In this document: one piece after another, positions 1-7,900 of the stretch
How the letters are laid out: each line of letters begins with the position of its first letter
How positions within the stretch are numbered: position 1 is the first letter of the stretch
DNA from: Bacteroidota bacterium
GTDB taxonomy: Bacteria > Bacteroidota > Bacteroidia > B-17B0 > Aurantibacillaceae
Length of the DNA: 64,000 bases
Reading direction: 5' to 3'
NCBI GenBank assembly: GCA_016185125.1
Contig: JACPOC010000032.1
Span: 1 to 64,000 of the forward strand
Position numbers and translations under genes: made by a program
Notes under the pieces: model-generated
Seen by the model: the letters and a program-made list of their open reading frames with translations, nothing else
The model's database searches: none
What the model was told of the DNA's origin: nothing

Positions 1-51
1 AATATCCTTAATTAAACTTTCGGCTGATTTTTTGTTTGAATTTGTTTCCAT
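1..51 (-). CDS. Partial CDS running off the left edge, second gene of the integrated element
   Basis: An ATG on the minus strand at 49-51 opens a frame of 17 codons (METNSNKKSAESLIKDI) that is still open at the window edge. It lies 100 bases beyond the stop of the integrase gene and in the same direction. In Bacteroidota integrative elements the gene after the integrase is often a small helix-turn-helix or excisionase-like protein, so that is a reasonable guess by position only. Too little sequence is visible to assign a family. Confidence 0.45.
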   Translation of the reverse strand, partial: METNSNKKSAESLIKDI

Positions 52-151
52 TTTCTTTCTGTTTTTACATTAGTTAAACTTAAGAAAATGTCTCTATTCT
101 TTTATCTTAAATCAGTACACTTTGGTTTGAAACGAAACAGTTCTCCTATAA

Positions 152-1417
152 TTACTGTGCTTCTTTTAGTACGTCAACATTCAATACTTCTCTCGCAGAA
201 AGACGCTCTTTTAGAAGCTTCATGTCAGTACTAACTTTCTGTTCAACTACCTTTGCATAAATTTGTGTAGTCTTTATGTTTTTGTGACCAAGCATAGAAC
301 TCACTGTTTCGATGGGCACTCCGTTTGATAGTGTTATTGTGGTTGCAAATGTATGGCGCGCAATGTGGGTAGTAAGATGTTTTTTAATTCCACAAAGAGA
401 TGCAATTTCCTGGATGTATTCATTGTATTTCTGATTACTCTTAACAGGCAACAGTTTATTGTTGGCAATACAAAAAGTACAATCTTTGTATTTTTGAATG
501 ATCTCTAAGGCCTTCGGTAATAATGGAACACTCTCTTTTACCTTACTTTTCTTTCGGGTAGTAGTTAACCAAAATTCTCCATCAAGGCCTCTTATTACCG
601 CATCGTGTTCAAATTTATGAATATCAGCATACGCAAACCCGGTATAGCAGCAAAAAACAAATACGTCCCGAACCTGGATCAATCTCTCGGAACTAAATTC
701 TTTGTTAATCAGAAGGTCAATTTCCTCCTGGGTTAATACTTCACGATCTTTCCAATGATACTGTGATTTAAATTGCATGAAAGGATTTTTACCCATCCAA
801 TCATTATTCACCGCCATGGTTATGATCTTTTTGAAATTTTTGATGTACTTATAGGTGGTATTATTATGAAGTTTTTGGTTAGTCAGGAAGTAATGCTCCA
901 AATCAGTTATAAAGGAGTATTTCAAATCGTTTAACGATCTATCGCTAACATTATATGTCACTTTCATAAAATCAACGATTTTATTTTTAGTGATTTTATA
1001 GCGTAGCAAGGTTTCAGCTGATAATTTACCGGCTTTTACTAGCTGTTCCACTTTTATGTTGTGGAAATCAAATGCTTCGCATATTGTTTTATAAAGCGGC
1101 TTATCATCAACCTTTAAATACTTCTTTTTTAATTCCTGCACAGTTACAGTTCTTTGAGTAGCTGTCATTAACAAAAACTCTCTTTTGATTTCGGACTTTA
1201 TATCTCCTAATTTGGTATTATAATGAAGGTATTCCGGATGTGCCGATCTTATCTCACCAGTGGCATTATTCCAAAATTTTGGGTTAATGGAATATCCGGT
1301 GGCAATTTCAAGACGCTTTGAATCCACATATATTTTTACATAAATGGGTGCCTCACCATTTTTAGACCTTCTCGTTAGAATCCTAAAGCTTACTAATAGT
1401 TTTTGAGTGTTTTTCAT
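152..1417 (-). CDS. Tyrosine-type site-specific recombinase/integrase
   Basis: A 421-residue integrase of the Bacteroidota mobile-element type. The N-terminal ~90 residues look like the arm-DNA-binding domain (FRILTRRSKNGEAPIYVKIY). A SAM-like core-binding domain follows at about 110-215, then the catalytic domain. Visible catalytic signature: Arg in the CCYTGFAYAD region, HIARHTFATT (His-x-x-Arg box) and LGHKNIKTTQIYAK carrying the terminal His and the nucleophilic Tyr, so the enzyme looks complete. It catalyses strand exchange between attachment sites. The gene is transcribed away from the tmRNA gene, whose 3' end lies 266 bases upstream of its start, the usual geometry for an element integrated at ssrA. 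The element therefore extends leftward out of the window. The family is clear; the target site is inferred. Confidence 0.93.
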   Translation of the reverse strand: MKNTQKLLVSFRILTRRSKNGEAPIYVKIYVDSKRLEIATGYSINPKFWNNATGEIRSAHPEYLHYNTKLGDIKSEIKREFLLMTATQRTVTVQELKKKYLKVDDKPLYKTICEAFDFHNIKVEQLVKAGKLSAETLLRYKITKNKIVDFMKVTYNVSDRSLNDLKYSFITDLEHYFLTNQKLHNNTTYKYIKNFKKIITMAVNNDWMGKNPFMQFKSQYHWKDREVLTQEEIDLLINKEFSSERLIQVRDVFVFCCYTGFAYADIHKFEHDAVIRGLDGEFWLTTTRKKSKVKESVPLLPKALEIIQKYKDCTFCIANNKLLPVKSNQKYNEYIQEIASLCGIKKHLTTHIARHTFATTITLSNGVPIETVSSMLGHKNIKTTQIYAKVVEQKVSTDMKLLKERLSAREVLNVDVLKEAQ

Positions 1418-1524
1418 AACATTTTTTTTAATTGTTTTTATCTCTTTTTTCTAAAGAAATCGCTGAGATTTAAAACAATTATATAAACGCCAAATGCCTT
1501 ATCTATAAAGGGATACAAGGATTT

Positions 1525-1571
1525 GAGTGAACAAAAATAAGGTGAAATATCTGTTCACTCAATTGTTCACT
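1525..1571. repeat. Putative integrase arm-type binding repeats
   Basis: GAGTGAACA (1525-1533) is matched by its perfect inverted copy TGTTCACTC (1552-1560), and a third copy of the same octamer, TGTTCACT, follows at 1564-1571. The cluster sits between the integrase start and the 3' end of tmRNA, where arm-type integrase sites or an excisionase/repressor operator are expected. The repeat pattern is seen directly; the function is inferred. Confidence 0.5.
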
Positions 1572-1622
1572 GCAAATTTGATTTTTTTAGATGCTTTTAT
1601 AACCTGAAACCGGCTATAAAAT

Positions 1623-1650
1623 AAAAAAACCCCTTGTTTCCAAGGGGTTT
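1623..1650 (-). terminator. Rho-independent terminator of tmRNA
   Basis: Read on the minus strand, a 9-bp stem AAACCCCTT/AAGGGGTTT with a 6-base loop is followed directly by more T residues. It begins 34 bases after the tmRNA 3' end, in the right orientation to end ssrA transcription before the integrase. Confidence 0.8.
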
Positions 1651-1683
1651 AGTGTTCTTTAGTGGGAATTGCTTTCGCAATCG

Positions 1684-2049
1684 TGGACCCGGAGAGATTC
1701 GAACTCTCGTCCAAATAAGGAAGAAATAAGCTTTCTACACGTTTATCATTAACTTAATTTTCGATCAAAGCCAGGCGTTAATTCAAACCAAACTTTAACT
1801 TAGTTGCTATTATTGTAACACCCCGCAACATTGATATTACAAACTACACATTTATGATGCTTTACCCGGAGCGCAGAGCAGTTTAGCTCCCCGGAAAGCA
1901 AAGGTCACTTAATTCTAAATTAAGCAGCCATAGCGTAAGAGTTATCTTCGCCGAATAAAAGTTTTGAAAGTTCAGTTTAAAGAGCTCGTCTTACAACGCT
2001 CTACGTGCTTACCTATCTAATGCGCTTACTGTCAAAACCGGTCGGACCC
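1684..2049 (-). ncRNA. ssrA: Transfer-messenger RNA (tmRNA)
   Basis: tmRNA releases stalled ribosomes and adds a degradation tag to the unfinished protein. The 5' end reads GGGTCCGAC (from 2049) and the 3' end carries a T-arm (GAGAG, TTCGAAT, CTCTC) followed by CGGGTCC and a discriminator A at 1684. The two ends pair as a 7-bp acceptor stem with two G-U pairs, and CCA is not encoded. The tag frame at 1952-1920 on the minus strand reads GEDNSYAMAA then TAA, probably after a resume alanine. Length is 366 nt, normal for one-piece tmRNA. The 3' end is a common integration target, and an integrase gene faces it here. End positions rest on the acceptor pairing. Confidence 0.95.
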
Positions 2050-2199
2050 ATTTAATTTTAGAATTATTAATTTGTTGATTTTATGACTGTATATCAGAAA
2101 ATATAAACCATTGAAATTCTAAATTATCTTCAAAGAACAATATAAAGATACGAATTTTAAAACGAAAAAACTACTGTTTCACCATTTTTAACGAAGGAG

Positions 2200-3654
2200 T
2201 TACTTTATTAATTCTTTTACTTTTTGCATTTCCAAATCCTTCTTCGCCAATATATCATTTATGGTATATTCAATTTTATAATCCGGCATAATTCCGCGGC
2301 CTGTTATCATAGGACAAACATCGTTCACAATTCTAAAAGCAGGTACTCGCAATCGGAGCTTTGTATTCGGTAATTTATAATACGGAGTGATGCCGGCGTT
2401 ACATCCTTCAGCGGCGCCGGCGGTTTCTTCCCCAACAAAAACAGCCCGATTATTATACTTTAAATAAGCGGCCACCAAACACGAAGCGGAAAAGGAGCCA
2501 CCGTTTATAAGTACAAATATGTTGTTTTTATAATGATATTTTTTTAAAGGTTTAATAGTGTACACATAGTTATCTGTATCGTTAATAGTTTTCTTTTTAG
2601 CAATGATCTGAAAACCAAATTTCATTAATTTAAAAAAAATATTTCCTCGGGTGTATTGCTTGTAGGGATAAGATCGAATACCCGTGCGCAGGGTTTGATT
2701 GGCGCTGCTATCCAACAAATAACTTAACAACCGATAACTATTCTCCAAACTTCCGCCCCCGTTATTCCGCAAATCAATTATTAAATTCTGTGAATTATTT
2801 TTATGCAATTTTTTAAACACCCGTCGGTAATTTTTACCGAATTTCTTTCGTGAGAAGCCATCTATTTTTAAAATCATGGTCTTTCTTTCTTCATCCATAA
2901 ATCTGAATTTCATTCTTGATTTTTTATAGATAGTATATAATGAGTCATCATTAGCTCCTAAAGCAATGGAAGGGATTGAACGGGCTTTAAAGGCGGGATA
3001 AGATATTTTTAAAACCGAATCCTTCTGTTTATACTCTATTTGAAAAGTATCGGGCCTGCCAAAAATAGAAAGATAGTAGGTGTTAAACGATAACTTTATA
3101 TAATGTTCCTTTCCTGTAACATTATAACCATCTGTAGTGATAAAACGTTTGCTATGCCTTAAAATAGAATCTGCAGCGATGCCATTAATTGAAATTATTT
3201 CAGCACCCTTTTTAATTAGAGTATCCTTTTTTTTATTAAGGCTTGCAAACAAATAAACTTTATCTTTTACAGGGATGAAAAAATAAGGGGAATAATTATA
3301 TTTTAACTTGCTGCCGGCCATATAAAATTTAGCAGAATGTATTAATTCAGTATGTCCGCAATGCAAACCATCTATTGCTAGTTTTAATCTGAATCTAAAT
3401 TCTTTTTCTGTTAAACTGTCTGTAAAAGATGACTTTACACTGTCAAAATAAGTTCGGTAGTAATTGCGACTCTTGTAAATACCCATTACCGGATGCATGG
3501 CAAGTACTACATTTTCAAGCAACTGAACATCTTCCTGAAGCTGCGCAGGACTGTACTTTTTGGAAAGAACACTTATTCTTTTACCCTGCGAAAGCATTGA
3601 AAAAGAATAAATAAGAAAAATAAGCAGAAATAAAAATCTTTTCAAAATACGCAT
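2200..3654 (-). CDS. Secreted S41-family (C-terminal processing-like) peptidase
   Basis: Predicted 484-residue exported serine peptidase. A signal peptide begins at MRILKRFLFLLIF and ends near MLSQG; this fixes the start at 3654. The open frame reaches further upstream to 3843 but would then overlap the divergent gene starting at 3737. The tail-specific-protease core is visible: LIIDLRNNGGGS, and INGGSFSAS with the presumed nucleophile Ser, followed by GEETAGAAEG. Such proteins cleave periplasmic or cell-surface substrates; the substrate here is unknown. No PDZ domain is evident. It stands alone between tmRNA and a divergent dehydrogenase gene, with 82 bases between the two starts. Confidence 0.85.
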   Translation of the reverse strand: MRILKRFLFLLIFLIYSFSMLSQGKRISVLSKKYSPAQLQEDVQLLENVVLAMHPVMGIYKSRNYYRTYFDSVKSSFTDSLTEKEFRFRLKLAIDGLHCGHTELIHSAKFYMAGSKLKYNYSPYFFIPVKDKVYLFASLNKKKDTLIKKGAEIISINGIAADSILRHSKRFITTDGYNVTGKEHYIKLSFNTYYLSIFGRPDTFQIEYKQKDSVLKISYPAFKARSIPSIALGANDDSLYTIYKKSRMKFRFMDEERKTMILKIDGFSRKKFGKNYRRVFKKLHKNNSQNLIIDLRNNGGGSLENSYRLLSYLLDSSANQTLRTGIRSYPYKQYTRGNIFFKLMKFGFQIIAKKKTINDTDNYVYTIKPLKKYHYKNNIFVLINGGSFSASCLVAAYLKYNNRAVFVGEETAGAAEGCNAGITPYYKLPNTKLRLRVPAFRIVNDVCPMITGRGIMPDYKIEYTINDILAKKDLEMQKVKELIK

Positions 3655-3660
3655 TAATGT

Positions 3661-3668
3661 TATCTTTG
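3661..3668 (+). promoter_or_regulatory. Candidate Bacteroidota -7 promoter element
   Basis: TATCTTTG matches TAnnTTTG exactly and lies in the 82-base divergent gap, 68 bases before the start of the downstream dehydrogenase gene. No TTG element is seen 19-21 bases upstream, so support is moderate. Confidence 0.4.
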
Positions 3669-3736
3669 TAAAGCTACAAAATAACCCTGTTTCATTAACA
3701 TGTCTTTTTAAGATATAGAGTGTAAGTTTATAGATT

Positions 3737-4942
3737 ATGCAAAAAATAAAAATTGGTGTATTAAAAGAAGATAAAAGTCCGCCTGATAAACGGGTGCCTT
3801 TAACCCCTCTTATTTGTTCTGAATTAACACGCAAATATCCCAATGTGGAAGTGGTTGTTCAGCCAAGTAAAATACGTTGTTATTCTGATGAAGAATATAC
3901 TTCTTTTGGAGTAACACTACAGGAAGACATCAGCGATTGCGACGTTTTAATGGGCGTTAAAGAAGTTCCCGTTGACAAACTGATTGCCGGCAAAAAATAT
4001 TTTTTCTTTTCTCATACTATCAAAAAGCAGGCGCACAATAAAAAGCTCATGCATGCTTTAATTGAAAAGAAAATTCAAATGGTAGATTACGAAACTTTAA
4101 CAGATAAAAATAACAATCGAATTATTGGCTTTGGTAGATTTGCAGGAGTTGTTGGCGCTTATAACGGCATTTTAGGTTATGGGCTAAAGTATGATCTTTT
4201 TCGTTTGAAGCCCGCGCACCTTTGTCGCGATAGAGCCGAAATGGAGGAAGAATTAAAGCGTGTTAAATTACCAAACATAAAAATCGCATTAACCGGTGGA
4301 GGACGTGTGGCCAACGGAGTTATTGAAACATTAAGCGCCTTAAGAATACGAAAAGTTACTTCGGAAGAATTTCTTACCATGAGTTTTCGTGAACCTGTTT
4401 ATTGCCAGTTAAATCCCCGCGATTATGTGGAGCGTCCGAATGATCATAATTTCGATTTAAATGATTTCTTCTCGCACCCTGAACATTTTGTTTCGAGGTT
4501 TACCGATTACACCAAAGTAACAGACCTTTATATGTCTGCTCATTATTGGGATCCACGCTCGCCAAAAATGTTTACCGTTAAAGATATTCAAGCACCCGAT
4601 TTTCATATTTCCGTAATTGCCGATATTACCTGCGATATTGACGGTTCCGTTCCTACAACCATTCGTTCCAGCACAATTACTGCACCTTTTTATGGCTATA
4701 ATATTTTAAAACACCATGAAGATCTTCCCTTTAATAAAGACACCATTTGCATTATGGCGGTAGATAATCTGCCCTGCGAATTGCCCCGTGATGCCAGCGA
4801 TGATTTCGGAAAAGATCTTACCGAGCGTGTGCTGCCACATGTTTTTAGTGGCGATGCGGATGGGCTGATAGAACGCGCAAGCATCTGCAAGGATGGAAAA
4901 TTAACCAAGGGATTTGAGTACCTGACAGATTACGCTTATTAG
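3737..4942 (+). CDS. Saccharopine dehydrogenase/alanine dehydrogenase-like NAD(P)-dependent oxidoreductase
   Basis: A 401-residue soluble enzyme. The N-terminus (IGVLKEDKSPPDKRVPLTP) is the alanine dehydrogenase/transhydrogenase N-domain type. A Rossmann segment with GGGRVANGVIETL appears near residue 190. The C-terminal part has ADITCDIDGSVP and VDNLPCELPRDASDDFG, closely resembling the lysine-ketoglutarate reductase domain of eukaryotic bifunctional lysine-degrading enzymes and single-domain saccharopine dehydrogenases. It probably interconverts lysine plus 2-oxoglutarate and saccharopine, or a related amino/oxo acid pair. No second saccharopine-cleaving gene is adjacent. Family assignment is good; substrate is uncertain. 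Confidence 0.8.
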   Translation: MQKIKIGVLKEDKSPPDKRVPLTPLICSELTRKYPNVEVVVQPSKIRCYSDEEYTSFGVTLQEDISDCDVLMGVKEVPVDKLIAGKKYFFFSHTIKKQAHNKKLMHALIEKKIQMVDYETLTDKNNNRIIGFGRFAGVVGAYNGILGYGLKYDLFRLKPAHLCRDRAEMEEELKRVKLPNIKIALTGGGRVANGVIETLSALRIRKVTSEEFLTMSFREPVYCQLNPRDYVERPNDHNFDLNDFFSHPEHFVSRFTDYTKVTDLYMSAHYWDPRSPKMFTVKDIQAPDFHISVIADITCDIDGSVPTTIRSSTITAPFYGYNILKHHEDLPFNKDTICIMAVDNLPCELPRDASDDFGKDLTERVLPHVFSGDADGLIERASICKDGKLTKGFEYLTDYAY

Positions 4943-5021
4943 TTAAAGAAGTTTTGATTTTTAGAATTTACGGAATTTACGCCGCTCTAAAAAATTTCAA
5001 AATCAAAAATTCTACAACTGT

Positions 5022-6365
5022 CTACTTCATAAACTTCTGTTTCACATCGGTAAATGATGGGAAATTATTATGATGCCAGTTTTGAATGACCGTTCCATTC
5101 TTCATCAGCATTAATCCCGGATTACTTCTGATCATTGTTTTTAATACAATGCCGTCAACCGTTGCAAAATCAAACAAGGCATTGTGCTTATGTTTAAATT
5201 CATCAATTTCCTTCGGACCGCTTGCTGTTAAAGCTATAAATTGATACTTTTCTCCGGTGGCCAGTTTATAAAAGTCCTTTATCTGCGCCATTAATGTTTC
5301 ATCATCTTCCGTTTTTCGAAGATCATACATCACCAACCAAAAACTGTAATTTTTATTATTTAAAAGAGAATCGCTTATGGAAGAACCCTCCAAATTGTTT
5401 ACTGTAAAATCAGTAATTTTCGGGGCATTCACCGCATCCTTCACCACCACATTATCCGTAGCAAACCATTTCCAATTCAGCGTATCCTGCCACGGATAAT
5501 TTTTAAGATCGAAATGTTTTTTTTCTTTGGTCTTTAAATTCTCATAAATAAATCCGGTTTCAATCACCGGATCGCGGTAACTCGTATCGCGCTTCATGTT
5601 TTCTTTAATATTCATTCCGGGCGCGTAAGCCCTGAAATCTAGTGGCGGCAAATTACGGTATGCATAAATAGGAAAACCAATTGAAAAAATAAGTGCCAGT
5701 AAAAACAAAGCGCTTAATACCATGGGCGAAGTAAACGGTTTAATATTTTCCCTGCCGGAGAATAAAATGGCAATGGCTATCATTAAAATTACATCCTTCC
5801 AAAAACTTTCCCAAGGCTTAAGTTTTAAAAAATCGCCGAAACAACCACAGTGAGTTACTTTGTTATAGCAGGCTGAGTAAAAGGTTAAAAAAGTAAAGAA
5901 TACGATTTGAGCCAGCAACAACCATAAGGTCAGATCTCGTTTCATTCCCAGCAACAGCATGATGCCCAATATAATTTCACTGGCACATATAATAATTGCC
6001 AGTGGTAGAGAAATATGAGCGAAATATTCAAAGAAGACCATGCCAGTATCATTTTTAAACACTTCAAAATATTCTTCCAGCTTATAGGAAAACCCTAAAG
6101 GGTCGTTGGCTTTTATAAATCCTGAAAAAATAAATAAGCCCCCTACAAAAATTCTTACAAATTGTGTGAACCAATAATATGTGGCACCTATTTTTCCTTT
6201 AGCAGCAGCCACGTATGGAAAAACGTTGACAATTACAAATAAGGTAATCAGTAAACTTCCTAAGGTGCTTTTACTAAAGCATGGAGGGCAATTAATATAT
6301 AAAAGTATAGCCAGACCGCCTGACCAAAAAACCCGAAATAATTTTGAAGATAAAAAACTTTTCAT
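5022..6365 (-). CDS. BT_3928-family (DoxX-like) membrane protein with C-terminal thioredoxin-like domain
   Basis: 447 residues. Two hydrophobic N-terminal segments precede the family hallmark IFSGFIKANDPLGFSYKLEEY; further membrane helices lie around 115-235 and include the pair in THCGCFGD. The last ~150 residues look like a periplasmic thioredoxin fold (FWLVMYDLRKTEDDE, then SNPGLMLMKNGTVIQNW) but lack a CxxC, so this part is probably not a disulfide oxidoreductase. DoxX/MauE-type proteins are linked to envelope redox functions; no precise role is established for this family. It lies downstream of DUF1599 in the same direction (119-base gap), an association I recall from other Bacteroidota. 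Confidence 0.75.
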   Translation of the reverse strand: MKSFLSSKLFRVFWSGGLAILLYINCPPCFSKSTLGSLLITLFVIVNVFPYVAAAKGKIGATYYWFTQFVRIFVGGLFIFSGFIKANDPLGFSYKLEEYFEVFKNDTGMVFFEYFAHISLPLAIIICASEIILGIMLLLGMKRDLTLWLLLAQIVFFTFLTFYSACYNKVTHCGCFGDFLKLKPWESFWKDVILMIAIAILFSGRENIKPFTSPMVLSALFLLALIFSIGFPIYAYRNLPPLDFRAYAPGMNIKENMKRDTSYRDPVIETGFIYENLKTKEKKHFDLKNYPWQDTLNWKWFATDNVVVKDAVNAPKITDFTVNNLEGSSISDSLLNNKNYSFWLVMYDLRKTEDDETLMAQIKDFYKLATGEKYQFIALTASGPKEIDEFKHKHNALFDFATVDGIVLKTMIRSNPGLMLMKNGTVIQNWHHNNFPSFTDVKQKFMK

Positions 6366-6484
6366 AAAGTGTATATTTTTTAAAGTTATCCAGGAAAACT
6401 TTTCAAATGCAAAAATTTTAAATTTTTAACGAATAAGCAAATGTTAATACTTAAATCTAAATTCCGCGTTAGTTCTATAAAACG

Positions 6485-7027
6485 TTATGTATTTCCAATT
6501 AATTTTATCAAAGCAAAAACCGAATAATTGATCATGTCCATATAATTAGCATCTACCCCTTCACTAATAATCGTTTGGCCTTTATTATCTTCTATTTGCT
6601 TTACCCTAAAAATTTTCATTAGGATAAGGTCTGTTAGCGAACTCACCCGCATATCCCTCCAAGCCTCTCCATAATCATGGTTTTTATCCAGCATCAATTG
6701 CTTTGTTTCGGCAAGATGTTTTTTATACAATGCCTCTACTTCTTCATAAGGTAAATCCACCCGCGTATCATCCAGCAAATCCAGTTGAATTAGTGCAATC
6801 ACGCAATAATTAATAATACCAATGTATTCTCCGCTAATATGATCATTTATTTTCTGAGTTCCTTTTTCTTCAATACTTTTGATCCTTTGCGCTTTTATAA
6901 AAATCTGATCCGTTAATGAAGTAAGCCTTAAATTGCGCCAGGCTGTGCCATAGTCCTTCATCTTTTTTAAAAAGATATCTTTGCACTTGGAAATTGCCGC
7001 GTCGTATTGCTGAGAGGTAGTTTGCAT
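6485..7027 (-). CDS. DUF1599 protein with two tandem copies of the domain
   Basis: 180-residue cytoplasmic protein of unknown function. The same ~80-residue unit occurs twice: KKMKDYGTAWRNLRLTSLTD then INDHISGEYIGIINYCVIALIQL in the first half, and LDKNHDYGEAWRDMRVSSLTD then EGVDANYMDMINYSVFALIKL in the second. The conserved DYG.AWR..R..SLTD and the acidic/Asn positions look like a helical, possibly nucleotide- or metal-binding fold, but no reaction is known. The gene is divergent from folP with only 6 bases between the two start codons, so their promoters must overlap or lie inside each other's coding sequence. Confidence 0.85.
   Translation of the reverse strand: MQTTSQQYDAAISKCKDIFLKKMKDYGTAWRNLRLTSLTDQIFIKAQRIKSIEEKGTQKINDHISGEYIGIINYCVIALIQLDLLDDTRVDLPYEEVEALYKKHLAETKQLMLDKNHDYGEAWRDMRVSSLTDLILMKIFRVKQIEDNKGQTIISEGVDANYMDMINYSVFALIKLIGNT
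6976..6983 (+). promoter_or_regulatory. Candidate -7 element for folP inside the DUF1599 coding region
   Basis: TATCTTTG matches TAnnTTTG and lies 50 bases before the folP start, within the first codons of the divergent DUF1599 gene. Because the two start codons are 6 bases apart, a folP promoter in this position is what the layout requires. Confidence 0.4.
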
Positions 7028-7033
7028 AAAATT

Positions 7034-7891
7034 ATGAGCGTTAAAAATAATGAATTAAAACCAATTGATTATGCCGTTAATGGCAAAAGTTTATTATTTA
7101 GTAAACCTTTGGTAATGGCTATTATTAACCTTACTCCCGATAGTTTTTACGATGGAGGAAAGTATCAAAACATCAAAGATATTTTAATTGATATTGAAAC
7201 TAAAATTGAGGCGGGAGCGGATATTCTGGATATTGGAGCAGCCTCGTCACGACCCGGATCCACTGAAACTTCCGAAGAGGAAGAGTGGAATCGTTTAAAG
7301 GAAACATTGCCTAAAATAAGAAAAGCTTTTCCTGAAATTTTTATAAGTGCGGATACATACCGCGCCACAATAGCCCAAAAAACAGCGGATGAGGGAGCGG
7401 ATATGATTAACGATATCAGCGGAGGAAATTTTGATTCGGAAATGTTTGGCACCATGGCAAAACTCCAGCTTCCATACATTCTTATGCATATCCAGGGCAC
7501 GCCGCAAACCATGCAAAAAGCCCCCTCTTACACCAATGTGGTTATCGAAGTGCTTGAAATTCTTAAAGGAAAAATTCAACAGCTGCAACAACTAAACTTT
7601 AACAAAATCATTCTTGATCCGGGTTTTGGCTTTGGTAAAGAGACGCAACATAATTATAAATTACTTAAGGAAATGAAGCTTATCGGTGCTTTGGGTTTTC
7701 CGCTACTTGCAGGAATCTCACGAAAGGGTATGATCAATAAAGTTATTAAAACCAATCCGCAAACAGCTTTAAACGGAACTGCCGTTTTAAATACCATTGC
7801 TTTGCTTAACGGTGCTTCTATTTTAAGAGTGCATGATGTTGCCGAAGCTAAACAGGCCATTGAATTAGTTCAGTTTTATAAAAATAGTTAA
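7034..7891 (+). CDS. folP: Dihydropteroate synthase
   Basis: 285 residues in a TIM-barrel enzyme that condenses 4-aminobenzoate with dihydropterin pyrophosphate in folate synthesis; it is the sulfonamide target. Signatures in order: MAIINLTPDSFYDGG, DIGAASSRPGS, ISADTYRATIA, MINDISGG, ILDPGFGFGK and GISRKGMI. The start at 7034 (MSVKNNE) is chosen over an in-frame one at 7007, which would overlap the divergent DUF1599 start by 21 bases. It is the first gene of a tightly spaced run through 13806 (gaps of roughly 10-45 bases), and another gene of the folate/aminodeoxychorismate type (class IV aminotransferase, 57734) lies far away. All hallmark residues appear intact. Confidence 0.97.
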   Translation: MSVKNNELKPIDYAVNGKSLLFSKPLVMAIINLTPDSFYDGGKYQNIKDILIDIETKIEAGADILDIGAASSRPGSTETSEEEEWNRLKETLPKIRKAFPEIFISADTYRATIAQKTADEGADMINDISGGNFDSEMFGTMAKLQLPYILMHIQGTPQTMQKAPSYTNVVIEVLEILKGKIQQLQQLNFNKIILDPGFGFGKETQHNYKLLKEMKLIGALGFPLLAGISRKGMINKVIKTNPQTALNGTAVLNTIALLNGASILRVHDVAEAKQAIELVQFYKNS

Positions 7892-7900
7892 CTTTATAGG

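Noticed and set aside
1684-1760. A tRNA gene suggested by the TTCGAATC T-loop
   Set aside because: The T-arm belongs to tmRNA: the matching acceptor half lies 360 bases away and a tag frame lies between; no anticodon arm is present.
4943-5021. Imperfect AT-rich inverted repeat between convergent genes
   Set aside because: The arms (TTTTGATTTTTAGAATTT and AAATTTCAAAATCAAAA) mismatch in several places and consist nearly only of A/T; could be a weak terminator but cannot be supported.
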